Below are positions 53,563 through 63,669 of a stretch of DNA of 64,000 bases, piece by piece. The stretch is from Actinoplanes lobatus. GTDB taxonomy: Bacteria > Actinomycetota > Actinomycetes > Mycobacteriales > Micromonosporaceae. The position numbers were made by a program, and so were the translations under genes. Within the stretch, counting starts at the first letter, position 1. Every line of letters begins with the position of its first letter. The stretch covers positions 3,849,001-3,913,000 of the forward strand of contig NZ_JACHNC010000001.1 in the NCBI RefSeq assembly GCF_014205215.1, read 5' to 3'. The notes beneath the pieces are model-generated. The model was given only the letters and a program-made list of their open reading frames with translations. It made no database searches and had not been told where the DNA came from.

Positions 53563-56500
53563 GTGTCTGACTCGTTCGTGCACCTTCACGTGCACACAGA
53601 GTATTCAATGCTCGACGGGGCGGCCCGGATCAAGGAACTCCTCGCGGAGGCGAAGCGGCTCGGCATGCCGGCCGCGGCGATCACCGACCACGGCAACATG
53701 CACGGGGCGTATGACTTCTACAAGCAGGCCAAAGACGCCGGCGTGACGCCGGTCATCGGTGTCGAGGCCTATGTCGCGCCGGAGTCCCGGCTCGACAAGA
53801 AGCGCATCAAGTGGGGCCGTCCGGAGCAGAAGTCGGACGACGTCTCCGGTAACGGTGCGTATACGCACATGACCATGTGGGCGCGCAACGCGGTCGGTCT
53901 GAAGAACCTGTTCCGGCTCAACTCGCGGGGCTCCATCGAGGGCCAGCTCGGCAAGTACCCGCGGATGGACTTCGACATCATCGCGGAGCACTCCGAGGGC
54001 ATCATGGGGACCACCGGCTGCCCGTCCGGCATCGTGCAGACCCGGCTGCGGCTCGGCCATTTCGACGAGGCGCTCAAGTCCGCCGCGCGCTACCAGGAGG
54101 CGCTCGGCAAGGACTACTACTTCCTCGAGATCATGGACCACGGGCTGTCGATCGAGAAGCGGGTCCGCGACGGCCTGCTGGAGATCGGCAAGAAGCTCAA
54201 CATCCCGCCGCTGGTCACCAACGACTCGCACTACACCCACGAGGCGCAGGCCGCCGCGCACGACGTGCTGCTCTGCGTGCAGACCGGCAGCAACGTCGCC
54301 GACCCCAACCGGTTCCGGTTCGACGGCTCCGGCTACTTCGTGAAGTCGCCCGACCAGATGCGCGCCGTCGACTCGTCCGAGGCCTGGCAGGAGGGCTGCC
54401 GCAACACCCTGCTGGTGGCCGAGAAGGTGGACATCGACGGGATGTTCACCTTCAAGAACCTGATGCCCCGGTTCCCCATCCCGGACGGGTTCACCGAGCC
54501 GGAGTACTTCCGCCACGTCGCCTTCGAGGGCCTCCGGGGGCGGTTCCCCGGCGGCATCCCCGAGTCGCACATCAAGCAGGCGGAGTACGAGCTCGGCGTC
54601 ATCCTCGAGATGGGCTTCCCGGCGTACTTCCTCGTCGTCGCCGACTTCATCCAGTGGGCCAAGAACAACGGCATCGCGGTCGGCCCGGGCCGTGGCTCGG
54701 CGGCGGGCTCCCTGATCGCGTACGCGATGGGCATCACCGACCTCGACCCGATCCAGCACGGCCTGATCTTCGAGCGGTTCCTCAACCCCGAGCGCATCTC
54801 GATGCCCGATGTCGACATCGACTTCGACGAGCGCCGGCGCGGCGAGGTCATCCGGTATGTGACGGAGAAGTGGGGCGAGGACAAGGTCGCGCAGATCGCC
54901 ACCTTCGGCACGATCAAGGCGAAGGCCGCGATCAAGGACTCGGCCCGGGTCCTGGGCTACCCGTTCGCGGTCGGCGACAAGATCACCAAGGCGATGCCGC
55001 CGGACGTCATGGGCAAGGGCATCACCCTCGGCGGCATCTTCAACAAGGACGACAAGCGGTACAACGAGGCCGGCGAGGTCCGCGGGCTCTACGAGACCGA
55101 CCCGGACGTCAAGAAGGTCATCGACACCGCGCAGGGCATCGAGGGCCTGATCCGGCAGACCGGTGTGCACGCCGCCGGCGTCATCATGAGCGCCGAGCCG
55201 ATCATCGACCACATCCCGCTGTCCCGCCGGGACGCCGACGGGGCGATCATCACGCAGTTCGACTACCCGACCTGCGAGACGCTCGGCCTGCTGAAGATGG
55301 ACTTCCTCGGCCTGCGGAACCTGACGATCATCGACGACGCCAACAAGAACATCGAGCTCAACCACGGCCAGAAACTCGATCTGCTGGGTCTGGAGCTGGA
55401 CGACCCGAAGGCGTACGAACTGCTCTCCCGCGGTGACACGCTGGGCGTGTTCCAGCTCGACGGCGGGCCGATGCGGTCGCTGCTGCGGCTGATGAAGCCG
55501 GACAACTTCGAGGACATCTCCGCCGTCCTGGCCCTCTACCGGCCCGGCCCGATGGGTGTCGACTCGCACACCAACTACGCGCTCCGCAAGAACAAGCTCC
55601 AGGAGATCACCCCGATCCACCCGGAGCTGGAGGAGCCGCTGCGGGAGATCCTGGAGCCCACCTACGGCCTGATCGTCTACCAGGAGCAGGTGCAGCGCGC
55701 CGCGCAGATCCTGGCCGGCTACAGCCTCGGCCAGGCCGACCTGCTCCGCCGGGCCATGGGTAAGAAGAAGAAGGAGATCCTCGACAAGGAGTTCGGTCCC
55801 TTCCGGGACGGGTGCCGCGAGCACGGCTACTCCGACGAGGCGATCCAGGCCGTGTGGGACGTCCTGGTCCCGTTCGCGGGCTACGCGTTCAACAAGGCGC
55901 ACTCCGCGGCGTACGGGCTGGTCTCCTACTGGACCGCCTATCTCAAGGCGCACTACCCGGCCGAGTACATGGCCGGTCTGCTGACCAGCGTCGGCGACGA
56001 CAAGGACAAGATGGCCATGTATCTGGCGGAGTGCCGCCGCATGGGCATCCAGGTGCTGCCACCGGACGTCAACCAGTCCGCCGGGCCGTTCACCCCGGTC
56101 GGCACCGACATCCGGTTCGGCCTCGGCGCGGTCCGCAACGTCGGCGCCAACGTGGTCGAGGCGATCGCCCGCTGCCGCAAGGAGAAGGGCGAGTACGGCG
56201 ACTTCTACGACTTCCTGTCCAAGGTCGACGCGGTGGCCTGCAACAAGCGGACCATCGAGTCCCTGATCAAGGCCGGCGCCTTCGACTCGATGGGGCACAG
56301 CCGCAAGAGCCTGCTCGCGGTGCACGCCGAGGCCATCGACGCCTACGCCGACGTCAAGCGCAACGAGGCGGCCGGGCAGTTCGACCTGTTCGGCGCGTTC
56401 GGCGACGACGCCGGAGCCGGCGGTTCGGCCGCGGTCACCATGCCCCCGATCGGCGACAGCGAGTGGGACAAGCGGGACAAGCTGGCCTTCGAGCGGGAGA

Positions 56501-57099
56501 TGCTGGGGCTGTACGTCTCCGACCACCCACTCGCCGGGCTGGAGGTCCTGCTCCAGAGTTCGGCGGACACCAGCATCGCGGCGCTCAACGAGGAGGGCTC
56601 GGTCCCGGACGGCCAGGTCGTCACGCTCGCCGGCATCCTCACCGGCGTCCAGCGGCGGATCACCAAGCAGGGCCGGTCGTGGGCGTCGGCCACGCTGGAG
56701 GACCTGGCCGGTGGCGTCGAGGCGCTGTTCTTCCCGAACACGTACGAGCTGGTCGGCCAGTACATCGCCGAGGACGCCATCGTGGTGGTCAAGGGCCGGA
56801 TCGAACGCCGTGACGGCGCCGCCCGGATCATGGCGATGGACATGTCGATCCCCGACATCACCCACAACCCGGACACCAAGCCGGTCACCCTGACGATGCC
56901 GATCACCCGGTGTACCCCACCGCTGGTCGACGAGCTCAAGGAGATCCTGGTGAGCCACCCGGGCGACACCGAGGTGCACGTCCATCTCCAGAACGGCAGC
57001 CGGACCACGATCATGCGGCTGGGCGGGGTGCGGGTCGCGGCGACGCCGGCCCTGCGCGCCGACCTCAAGATGATCCTCGGTCCGTCGGCCGTCGCCTGA
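53563..57099 (+). CDS. dnaE: Replicative DNA polymerase III alpha subunit DnaE1
   Basis: 1178 residues from GTG 53563, the usual length. PHP domain FVHLHVHTEYSMLDGAARIKELLAEAKRLGMPAAAITDHGNMHGAYDFY with metal-binding residues kept, as expected for the intrinsic proofreading activity of actinobacterial DnaE1. Polymerase site PDVDIDFDERRR (PDVDID at 415-420) and GPGRGSAAGSLIAYAMGIT. The C-terminal OB fold (VVTLAGILTGVQRRITKQGRSWASATLEDLAGG) is complete. It is the main chromosomal replicase, distinct from DnaE2 at 6791. Confidence 0.98.
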   Translation: MSDSFVHLHVHTEYSMLDGAARIKELLAEAKRLGMPAAAITDHGNMHGAYDFYKQAKDAGVTPVIGVEAYVAPESRLDKKRIKWGRPEQKSDDVSGNGAYTHMTMWARNAVGLKNLFRLNSRGSIEGQLGKYPRMDFDIIAEHSEGIMGTTGCPSGIVQTRLRLGHFDEALKSAARYQEALGKDYYFLEIMDHGLSIEKRVRDGLLEIGKKLNIPPLVTNDSHYTHEAQAAAHDVLLCVQTGSNVADPNRFRFDGSGYFVKSPDQMRAVDSSEAWQEGCRNTLLVAEKVDIDGMFTFKNLMPRFPIPDGFTEPEYFRHVAFEGLRGRFPGGIPESHIKQAEYELGVILEMGFPAYFLVVADFIQWAKNNGIAVGPGRGSAAGSLIAYAMGITDLDPIQHGLIFERFLNPERISMPDVDIDFDERRRGEVIRYVTEKWGEDKVAQIATFGTIKAKAAIKDSARVLGYPFAVGDKITKAMPPDVMGKGITLGGIFNKDDKRYNEAGEVRGLYETDPDVKKVIDTAQGIEGLIRQTGVHAAGVIMSAEPIIDHIPLSRRDADGAIITQFDYPTCETLGLLKMDFLGLRNLTIIDDANKNIELNHGQKLDLLGLELDDPKAYELLSRGDTLGVFQLDGGPMRSLLRLMKPDNFEDISAVLALYRPGPMGVDSHTNYALRKNKLQEITPIHPELEEPLREILEPTYGLIVYQEQVQRAAQILAGYSLGQADLLRRAMGKKKKEILDKEFGPFRDGCREHGYSDEAIQAVWDVLVPFAGYAFNKAHSAAYGLVSYWTAYLKAHYPAEYMAGLLTSVGDDKDKMAMYLAECRRMGIQVLPPDVNQSAGPFTPVGTDIRFGLGAVRNVGANVVEAIARCRKEKGEYGDFYDFLSKVDAVACNKRTIESLIKAGAFDSMGHSRKSLLAVHAEAIDAYADVKRNEAAGQFDLFGAFGDDAGAGGSAAVTMPPIGDSEWDKRDKLAFEREMLGLYVSDHPLAGLEVLLQSSADTSIAALNEEGSVPDGQVVTLAGILTGVQRRITKQGRSWASATLEDLAGGVEALFFPNTYELVGQYIAEDAIVVVKGRIERRDGAARIMAMDMSIPDITHNPDTKPVTLTMPITRCTPPLVDELKEILVSHPGDTEVHVHLQNGSRTTIMRLGGVRVAATPALRADLKMILGPSAVA

Positions 57100-57129
57100 C
57101 CGTGCCGGCTGATCTGGAAGGATCGCAGG

Positions 57130-57942
57130 GTGTACCCGAGTGAACAGCCGGCCGGACCCTCCACGCCGGAGGACGGCCCGCGGCCCGTCGCGGCCGTCGC
57201 CGGCCTGAACCAGGCCTGGCATCAGATGTGGCGGCTGAACGAGGGCAGCCGGCGCCCGTGGCGGCGTTCGCTGGCCGTCACGGCCGGCACCGCCGGGACG
57301 ATCGCGCTGCTCGGGGTGCCCCTCGGGCTGCTCTGGGCGTGGCTCACCCCCACCGTCCCGGTGGTCCTCACCGGCGCCGGAAAGGCGCAGGCCTACGACA
57401 TGTCCGAGCGGTACGTCGCGGCCGACGGCTGGATGACCCTGCTCGGGCTGGGCTTCGGGTTGCTCGTCACGCTCCTGGCCTGGCTGATCCTGCGCCGGGA
57501 CCGGGGGCCGTACCTCCTCGGTGGGGTGGTCGTCGGCACCCTGGTGGCCGGGCACTGGGTGGCGCCCTCGGTGGGCGAGCTGCTCGGGCGCGGCGCGTAC
57601 GACGAGTGGAAGGCGACCGCGCAGATCGGCGCGACCTATCTCGCGCCGCCGGAGGTGCAGTCGCTCGGGCCGACCCTGATCCCGGCCTTCGTGGCGGCGA
57701 TCCTGCTCACCCTGCTGGCCGGCTGGTCCAACGACCCCGACCTGGACCATCCGGGCGCGCAGCCCGGGTGGGGGCCGAACCACGCCTACGAGCCACCCTA
57801 TGTGGACCACCACGATGCCGGGGTGGGCGAGTACGACCTGGTGGCGGACGCCGAATCGGCGGCGGCCAACGGCACGGCCCCGGGCGAACGGATCACGGAC
57901 GGCGGCGAGCACCCCCACCGCGAGCCGCACCCTCCCGCCTGA
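57130..57942 (+). CDS. DUF2567-like membrane protein
   Basis: 270 residues from GTG 57130, 30 nt after dnaE1. Four membrane segments are likely (about 49-70, 94-115, 120-140 and 178-198), with VGELLGRGAYDEWKATAQIGATYLAPPEVQSLGPTLIPAFVAAIL between the last two. The Asp/Glu/His-rich tail (205-270) should be cytoplasmic. Similar genes follow dnaE1 in other Micromonosporaceae-type genomes. Function unknown. Confidence 0.75.
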   Translation: MYPSEQPAGPSTPEDGPRPVAAVAGLNQAWHQMWRLNEGSRRPWRRSLAVTAGTAGTIALLGVPLGLLWAWLTPTVPVVLTGAGKAQAYDMSERYVAADGWMTLLGLGFGLLVTLLAWLILRRDRGPYLLGGVVVGTLVAGHWVAPSVGELLGRGAYDEWKATAQIGATYLAPPEVQSLGPTLIPAFVAAILLTLLAGWSNDPDLDHPGAQPGWGPNHAYEPPYVDHHDAGVGEYDLVADAESAAANGTAPGERITDGGEHPHREPHPPA

Positions 57943-58003
57943 GCCACCCGCTCACGCCCGGCGGGCGCGGCACGGTCGGGACCCGGCAGGTGTTCGCGGG
58001 TCT

Positions 58004-58031
58004 GGTACGGCGGGTTCGCGTAGCCCGTACC
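58004..58031. terminator. Hairpin between convergent genes
   Basis: GGTACGG (58004-58010) pairs with CCGTACC (58025-58031), further supported by CGGG/CCCG shifts inside. It lies between the DUF2567-like gene and the convergent LON-domain gene, whose stop is 4 nt away. It could end both transcripts. Confidence 0.6.
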
Positions 58032-58034
58032 GAA

Positions 58035-58730
58035 TCAGTTGGGGCTTGCCGGCCGGGCCAGGTCGGAGAGTGGGACCGGGACGGCCCGGACCCTCGCCAG
58101 CAGGCCGGCCTCGCGGTTGAGGATGCGCAGCTCGGCGCGGAGGCGGCTCGCGGTGTCCGGCATCGCCAGGAGCATCTGGCGCTCCTCGACGGTGAGCTGG
58201 GCGGTGGCGGCGACCAGGTGGGAGAGGACGGTCGCGTCGTCGGGCACCTGCTCGAGGGTCTCGCTGTTGGGGCGCAGCAACTCCAGGTAGGCGCGGAACG
58301 CGGTGAGCACCCGGGGCGCCAGCAGCGTGGCGGTGCCGCTCGGCTCCTCCTCGTCGGGAAGCCAGCGGACGTGGGCGGTCAGGTAGGGCTCGGCGCCCTG
58401 CTCGACGCTGAGGACGGTGAACCGGCGTCGGCCGACCGTCATGATGTCGAAGCGGCCGTCCGGCAGCTCGGTGACGTGGCGCAGCTCGGCGGTGCAGCCG
58501 ACCTCGTAGACGTCGGTGGCGGTGACCGGCCCCTGGGGGGAGTCGCCGTCCTCGGCGACCTCGCTGCCGTGCCGGAGGGTGACCACGCCGAACTCGTGCG
58601 GTGTCTCCTCCGAGGCGGCCACCAGCTCGCGCACGAGGGTGCGGTATCGCTCCTCGAAGATGTGCAGGGGCAGCACCAGACCGGGGAAGAGCACCGTGCT
58701 CAGCGGGAAGACCGGCAGCCGATCGCTCAC
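58035..58730 (-). CDS. LON substrate-binding domain protein
   Basis: 231 residues. Starts with LPVFPLSTVLFPGLVLPLHIFEERYRTLVRELVAA, the classic N-terminal LON (PUA-like) domain, followed by GVVTLRHGSEV, VGCTAELRHVTELPDGRFDIMTVGRRRFTVL and a helical C-terminus. There is no AAA or protease part, as in the stand-alone actinobacterial version encoded divergently from hisD. It probably binds unfolded protein or peptide; its role is not known. Confidence 0.9.
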   Translation of the reverse strand: MSDRLPVFPLSTVLFPGLVLPLHIFEERYRTLVRELVAASEETPHEFGVVTLRHGSEVAEDGDSPQGPVTATDVYEVGCTAELRHVTELPDGRFDIMTVGRRRFTVLSVEQGAEPYLTAHVRWLPDEEEPSGTATLLAPRVLTAFRAYLELLRPNSETLEQVPDDATVLSHLVAATAQLTVEERQMLLAMPDTASRLRAELRILNREAGLLARVRAVPVPLSDLARPASPN

Positions 58731-58851
58731 GCGTTCAGCCTAGTCCCCACCCGACCATGGTCAACCCGGCGCGGCGTGCGGGTGTCTCAACGCCTGGGCC
58801 TGGGGAGTCGCGCATGTGAACCCGGTTGGGCGGCAACCTAGACTGGGTGGC

Positions 58852-60162
58852 GTGCTGAATCGGATCGACCTGCGCGGCTCCCGCCGGGACCCGCGCGGTC
58901 TGCTGCCCCGTGCCCAGCTCGACGTCTCCGTTGCCGTCGAGAGGATTCGCCCGCTTGTCGAGGCGGTCCATGAGCATGGGTTCAGCGCGATCCGGGAGGC
59001 GACCGAGCGGTTCGACGGCGTCACCCTGGAGCGCCTGCGGGTGCCGGCCGAGGCGATCGCCGCGGCCGCCGAGACGCTCGACCCCGAGGTGCGGGCCGCA
59101 CTCGTCGAGGCGATCCGGCGGACCCGGAAGGTGCACGCCGACCAGCGCCGCGCCGACGTCACCACGCAGGTGGTCGACGGTGGCACGGTGACCGAGCGCT
59201 GGCTGCCGGTGCGCCGGGTGGGCCTCTACGTGCCGGGCGGTCTGGCCGTCTACCCGTCGACCGTGGTGATGAACGTGGTGCCCGCCCAGGAGGCCGGCGT
59301 CGAGGGCCTGGTGGTGACGTCGCCGCCGCAGGCCTCCAACAACGGCCTGCCCGACTCGCGGGTGCTGGCCGCGTGCGCGCTGCTCGGCGTCACCGAGGTC
59401 TACGCCGTCGGTGGCGCGCAGGCGATCGCGATGCTGGGCTACGGCTGCGACGGTGTGGATGAGAGCGATCGCTGTGAGCCGGTCGACGTCATCACCGGGC
59501 CGGGCAACATCTGGGTGACCGCGGCCAAGCGGCTGCTCCAGGGCACTGTCGGCATCGACGCGGAGGCCGGCCCCACCGAGATCGCCGTCCTGGCCGACGA
59601 CACCGCCGACCCGCGGCACGTCGCGGCCGACCTGATCAGCCAGGCCGAGCACGACCCGCTGGCCGCTTCGGTCCTCGTCACCCCGTCGCTGGAGCTGGCC
59701 GACGCGGTCGAGATCGAGCTGGAGAAGCAGGTGGCGGCCACCAGGCACGAGGAGCGGGTGCGCACCTCGCTGACCGGCGAGCAGTCCGGTGTGGTGCTGG
59801 TCGACGACCTGGAGCAGGGCCTGCGCGTGGTCGATGAGTACGCGGCCGAGCACCTGGAGATCCAGACGAGGGACGCGCGCGAGTGGGCCATGCGGGTCCG
59901 CAACGCCGGCGCGATCTTCGTGGGCGCGTACGCACCGGTGTCGCTGGGCGACTACGCGGCCGGGTCCAACCACGTGCTGCCGACCGCCGGGTGCGCCCGG
60001 CACTCGTCGGGGCTGTCGGTGCAGTCGTTCCTGCGGGGGATTCACGTCGTGGAGTACACCGAGGAGGCTCTCCGTGATGTGGCCGGGCACGTGGTGGCCC
60101 TGGCCAACGCCGAGGACCTGCCCGCCCACGGTGACGCGGTCAAGGTGAGGTTCGCCCAGTGA
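58852..60162 (+). CDS. hisD: Histidinol dehydrogenase
   Basis: 436 residues from GTG 58852. Zinc enzyme that oxidises histidinol to histidine in two steps. Blocks include [97 protein letters not shown] and [28 protein letters not shown] with the zinc ligands and catalytic His. First gene of the his operon; overlaps hisC by 4 nt (GTGA). Confidence 0.98.
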   Translation: MLNRIDLRGSRRDPRGLLPRAQLDVSVAVERIRPLVEAVHEHGFSAIREATERFDGVTLERLRVPAEAIAAAAETLDPEVRAALVEAIRRTRKVHADQRRADVTTQVVDGGTVTERWLPVRRVGLYVPGGLAVYPSTVVMNVVPAQEAGVEGLVVTSPPQASNNGLPDSRVLAACALLGVTEVYAVGGAQAIAMLGYGCDGVDESDRCEPVDVITGPGNIWVTAAKRLLQGTVGIDAEAGPTEIAVLADDTADPRHVAADLISQAEHDPLAASVLVTPSLELADAVEIELEKQVAATRHEERVRTSLTGEQSGVVLVDDLEQGLRVVDEYAAEHLEIQTRDAREWAMRVRNAGAIFVGAYAPVSLGDYAAGSNHVLPTAGCARHSSGLSVQSFLRGIHVVEYTEEALRDVAGHVVALANAEDLPAHGDAVKVRFAQ

Positions 60163-61235
60163 CTACCATCGACGATCTGCCGATCCGGGACGATCTGCGG
60201 GGCAAGTCGCCGTACGGCGCACCCCAGCTGAACGTTCCGGTGCAGCTGAACACGAACGAGAACTCGTACCCGGTGCCGGACGACGTGGTCGAGGCGATCG
60301 GCAAGGCCGTGCAGGCCGAGCTGCGTGACCTCAACCGCTACCCGGACCGGGACGCGATCGCCCTGCGCAACGAGCTGGCCGGCTATCTGGGTCACGGCCT
60401 GACCTCGGCGAACGTGTGGGCCGCCAACGGGTCGAACGAGGTGCAGCAGCAGCTGTTGCAGGCGTTCGGCGGCCCGGGGCGCAGCGCGCTCGGGTTCGGG
60501 CCGTCGTACTCGATGCACCCGCTGCTGGCGCAGGGCACCGGCACCCGCTGGATCGGGGCGCTGCGTGACCCCGACTTCGGCCTGCGCCCGGAGGCCGCGG
60601 TCGCCGAGATCGAGAAGCACGACCCGGACCTGGTGTTCGTCTGCTCGCCGAACAACCCGACCGGCACCGCGCTCGACCCGGCCGTGATCGACGCGGTGCT
60701 GGGCGCCGCACGCGGCATGGTGATCGTCGACGAGGCGTACACCGAGTTCGCCCGCCCCGGCACGGCGAGCGCGCTGACCCTGCTGCCGCACCACCCGCGC
60801 CTGGTGGTGAGCCGGACCATGAGCAAGGCGTTCGGCTTCGCCGGCGGGCGGCTGGGCTATCTGGCCGCCGACCCGGCCGTGGTCGACGCCGTGCAGCTGG
60901 TGCGCCTGCCCTACCACCTGTCGGCGATCAGCCAGGCGGCCGCGCGGGCGGCCGTCGTGCACCGGGCGTCGCTGCTGGCCACCGTGGAGGCCATCAAGGA
61001 GCAGCGCGACCGGATCGTCCAGGTTCTCCGGGAGCGCGGCGTGCGGGTCGCCGACAGCGATGCGAACTTCGTGTTGTTCGCCGTTTCGGAAGACCAGAAA
61101 GCCGACTGGCAGGCCTTCCTGGACCGGGGTGTGCTGATCCGCGACGTCGGGTTGGCCGGCTGGCTGCGGGTCACCGCCGGGACCGAGGACGAGACCACCG
61201 CATTCCTGAACGCCGCCGAGGAGATCCTTCTGTGA
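60159..61235 (+). CDS. hisC: Histidinol-phosphate aminotransferase
   Basis: 358 residues from GTG 60159. Fold type I PLP enzyme with [42 protein letters not shown] and the Schiff-base Lys223 in [17 protein letters not shown]. It transaminates imidazole acetol phosphate to histidinol phosphate. It is coupled by overlap to hisD upstream and hisB downstream. Confidence 0.97.
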   Translation: MTTIDDLPIRDDLRGKSPYGAPQLNVPVQLNTNENSYPVPDDVVEAIGKAVQAELRDLNRYPDRDAIALRNELAGYLGHGLTSANVWAANGSNEVQQQLLQAFGGPGRSALGFGPSYSMHPLLAQGTGTRWIGALRDPDFGLRPEAAVAEIEKHDPDLVFVCSPNNPTGTALDPAVIDAVLGAARGMVIVDEAYTEFARPGTASALTLLPHHPRLVVSRTMSKAFGFAGGRLGYLAADPAVVDAVQLVRLPYHLSAISQAAARAAVVHRASLLATVEAIKEQRDRIVQVLRERGVRVADSDANFVLFAVSEDQKADWQAFLDRGVLIRDVGLAGWLRVTAGTEDETTAFLNAAEEILL

Positions 61236-61843
61236 GCCGGACCGCCCGTATCGATCGCGTTACCCACGAGACCAAGGTGCTGGTCGAGATCGACCTCGAC
61301 GGCACCGGCAAGGGCGACCTGCACACCGGGGTCGGCTTCTACGACCACATGCTCAACCAGCTCGCCAAGCACGGCGGGTTCGACCTCACGGTGCGCTGCG
61401 AGGGCGACCTGGAGATCGACTCGCACCACACCATGGAGGACACCGCCATCGCCCTCGGCGAGGCGTTCGCCAAGGCGCTCGGCGACAAGCGGGGCATCCG
61501 GCGGTACGGGTCGGCCACCATCCCGATGGACGAGGTGCTGGTCCGGGCCGCCGTGGACCTGTCCGGCCGGCCCTACGTGGTGCACGACGAGCCGCTGCTC
61601 ACGCCGTACATCGGGCCGGTCTACGCGACAAGCATGACCCGGCACATCTTCGAGGCGTTCGGCCACGCCGCCAAGGTGACCCTGCACGTGGACGTGCTCC
61701 GCGCCTGCCGTCCGGGCGGTCACCCGGACGCGCACCACGTGGTGGAGGCCCAGTTCAAGGCGTTCTCCCGGGCGCTGCGGGAGGCCGTCGAGATCGACCC
61801 GCGTAACGCCGGTTCGCTGCCCTCCACCAAGGGGGTGCTGTGA
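61232..61843 (+). CDS. hisB: Imidazoleglycerol-phosphate dehydratase
   Basis: 203 residues from GTG 61232. Mono-functional HisB with the two metal-binding DxHHxxED-like motifs: [19 protein letters not shown] near residue 70 and [22 protein letters not shown] near residue 165, plus [22 protein letters not shown]. It removes water from imidazoleglycerol phosphate. There is no phosphatase domain, as usual in actinobacteria. It overlaps the next small gene by 4 nt. Confidence 0.97.
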   Translation: MSRTARIDRVTHETKVLVEIDLDGTGKGDLHTGVGFYDHMLNQLAKHGGFDLTVRCEGDLEIDSHHTMEDTAIALGEAFAKALGDKRGIRRYGSATIPMDEVLVRAAVDLSGRPYVVHDEPLLTPYIGPVYATSMTRHIFEAFGHAAKVTLHVDVLRACRPGGHPDAHHVVEAQFKAFSRALREAVEIDPRNAGSLPSTKGVL

Positions 61844-62001
61844 TCTCGCTGGTGCTGTTCGCGCTCGCCGGGATCCTGATCGGCGGCGTGATCCAGCTGG
61901 TCAAGTCGGGGGCGACCCGGTTCAGCATCGGGATCACCGCGGTGCTGGCGGTGCTCGCGGTCGCCGGCGGGTTCGCCTGGTGGCCCTCGGGGGAGGCGTG
62001 A
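61840..62001 (+). CDS. Small two-helix membrane protein within the his operon
   Basis: 53 residues: GTG 61840 overlaps the hisB stop (GTGA) and the TGA at 61999-62001 overlaps the hisH ATG (TGATG). Two hydrophobic stretches ([20 protein letters not shown] and ITAVLAVLAVAGGFAWW) surround a short polar turn. The exact overlaps on both sides make translation likely. No function is known; a similar hydrophobic small frame lies between hisB and hisH in some related genomes, which is recollection and not a search. Confidence 0.8.
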   Translation: MISLVLFALAGILIGGVIQLVKSGATRFSIGITAVLAVLAVAGGFAWWPSGEA

Positions 62002-62618
62002 TGGCGAAGAGTGTGGTCGTCCTCGACTACGGCTCGGGGAACCTGCGGTCGGCGGAGCGGGCGGTCGCCCGTACCGGGGTGGACGTGACGGTCACCAGCG
62101 ATCTGGCGGCGGCCGCCGAGGCGGACGGTCTCGTGGTGCCCGGCGTGGGGGCGTACGCGGCCTGCATGGCCGGGATCGAGGCGCTGAACGCCGGACCGGT
62201 GATCGCCGAGCGGGTGGCGGCCGGAAAGCCGGTGCTGGGCATCTGCGTCGGCATGCAGATCCTCTTCGAGTCCGGGGTGGAGCACGGCGTCGAGACCAAG
62301 GGGCTGGGCCTGCTGCCCGGTTCGGTCACGAAGCTGTCCGCGCGGCGGATCCCGCACATGGGCTGGAACACGGTCGACGTCGCCGAGGGCTCGCGGCTGC
62401 TGGACGACCTTCCGCCGGGGGCACGGTTCTACTTCGTCCATTCGTACGCGGCTCAGGATCTTGATCTTCTGGGTCACGCCCGGGTGACCACCGCGTCGCA
62501 CGACCTGCCGTTCGCGGCCGTGGTGGAGGCGGGCGCGCTCAGCGCCGCCCAGTTCCACCCGGAGAAGTCGGCCGACTCCGGCTACCTGCTGCTGAGCAAC
62601 TGGGTCGCGACGCTTTGA
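62001..62618 (+). CDS. hisH: Imidazole glycerol phosphate synthase, glutaminase subunit HisH
   Basis: 205 residues from ATG 62001. Class I glutamine amidotransferase with [15 protein letters not shown] at the N-terminus, nucleophile Cys82 in [14 protein letters not shown], the HMGWNTV block and C-terminal [10 protein letters not shown] with the catalytic His and Glu. It supplies ammonia to HisF; hisF itself is not in the window. It overlaps the next small gene by 4 nt (TTGA). Confidence 0.97.
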   Translation: MAKSVVVLDYGSGNLRSAERAVARTGVDVTVTSDLAAAAEADGLVVPGVGAYAACMAGIEALNAGPVIAERVAAGKPVLGICVGMQILFESGVEHGVETKGLGLLPGSVTKLSARRIPHMGWNTVDVAEGSRLLDDLPPGARFYFVHSYAAQDLDLLGHARVTTASHDLPFAAVVEAGALSAAQFHPEKSADSGYLLLSNWVATL

Positions 62619-62932
62619 GCAAGGAACGCGCCCGGCGCCGGGCCGAGCGGCTCGCCGTCCAGGAACGGGAGAAGGCGGTCCGCGCCCGGCGCGTGGCCCG
62701 CCGGGGCCGGCGCCGCGCCTTCCTGCGCTCCCTGAAACCACGGTTCGGCCGGGACGGGCGGCTCTACCACCGCAGCCGCCGGCAGCGGATCGGCATCGTG
62801 GTCGTCACGCTGCTGGCCGTCGCCGCCGTCTGGACGCTCATCCCGGACCTGCCACTTCGCATCATCCTCACCGCCATGCTCGTTCTCGCCGTGCCGGCCC
62901 TCGTCGTCGTGGTGTTCGGCCGCCGGGCTTAG
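62615..62932 (+). CDS. Small basic membrane protein within the his operon
   Basis: 105 residues from TTG 62615. An extremely Arg-rich first half (1-60) suggests nucleic acid or lipid headgroup contact at the cytoplasmic face. Two membrane segments follow (about 60-76 and 82-101). It sits between hisH and hisA, 17 nt before hisA, and is coupled to hisH by overlap. No family recognised. Confidence 0.75.
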   Translation: MSKERARRRAERLAVQEREKAVRARRVARRGRRRAFLRSLKPRFGRDGRLYHRSRRQRIGIVVVTLLAVAAVWTLIPDLPLRIILTAMLVLAVPALVVVVFGRRA

Positions 62933-62949
62933 CTTCGATCAGGAGAAAC

Positions 62950-63669
62950 ATGACCCTCCAACTGCTGCCCGCCGTCGATGTCGCCGACGGCCAGGCCGTC
63001 CGCCTGGTGCAGGGCGCCGCCGGCTCGGAGACCGCCTACGGTGACCCGCTGGAGGCCGCGCTGGCCTGGCAGAACGACGGCGCCGAGTGGATCCACCTGG
63101 TCGACCTGGACGCGGCGTTCGGCCGTGGCTCCAACGCCGACCTGCTCGCCGACGTGGTGCGGCGGCTCGACGTGAAGGTGGAGCTGTCCGGCGGCATCCG
63201 CGACGACGAGTCGCTGACCCGGGCGCTGGCCACCGGCGCCCAGCGGGTCAACATCGGCACCGCCGCGCTGGAGGACCCGGAGTGGTGCGACCGGATCTGC
63301 GGCGAGTACGGCGACCGCGTGGCGATCGGCCTGGACGTGCGCGGGCGGACCCTGTCGGCGCGCGGCTGGACCCGTGACGGCGGCGACCTGTACGAGGTGC
63401 TGGCCCGGCTGGACAAGGCGGGCGCGTCCCGGTACGTCGTCACCGACATCACCAAGGACGGCACCATGCGCGGCCCGAACCTGGACCTGCTGCGCGAGGT
63501 GTGCGCCGCCACCGACAAGCCGGTCATCGCCAGTGGTGGCGTCTCCACCCTGGACGACCTGCGGGCCCTGGCCACCCTGGAGCCGGTCGGGGTGGAGGGG
63601 GTCATCGCGGGCAAGGCGCTCTATGCGGGCGCGTTCACCGTACGAGAAGCTCTTGCCGTTCTCGGTTGA
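62950..63669 (+). CDS. hisA: Phosphoribosyl isomerase HisA/PriA
   Basis: 239 residues. TIM barrel with [18 protein letters not shown] (catalytic Asp), [66 protein letters not shown] and [12 protein letters not shown]. In actinobacteria lacking trpF this enzyme (PriA) serves both histidine and tryptophan synthesis; RTLSARGW is in line with PriA, but bifunctionality is inferred. AGGAG precedes the ATG. Its 3' end overlaps the convergent LysR-type gene by 35 nt. Confidence 0.96.
   Translation: MTLQLLPAVDVADGQAVRLVQGAAGSETAYGDPLEAALAWQNDGAEWIHLVDLDAAFGRGSNADLLADVVRRLDVKVELSGGIRDDESLTRALATGAQRVNIGTAALEDPEWCDRICGEYGDRVAIGLDVRGRTLSARGWTRDGGDLYEVLARLDKAGASRYVVTDITKDGTMRGPNLDLLREVCAATDKPVIASGGVSTLDDLRALATLEPVGVEGVIAGKALYAGAFTVREALAVLG

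Noticed and set aside
53605..57930. 1441-codon minus-strand open frame opposite dnaE1
   Set aside because: Same GC-bias artefact; composition is dominated by Val, Leu, Asp, Gly and Arg repeats mirroring the dnaE1 codons, and no ribosome site or motif is present.
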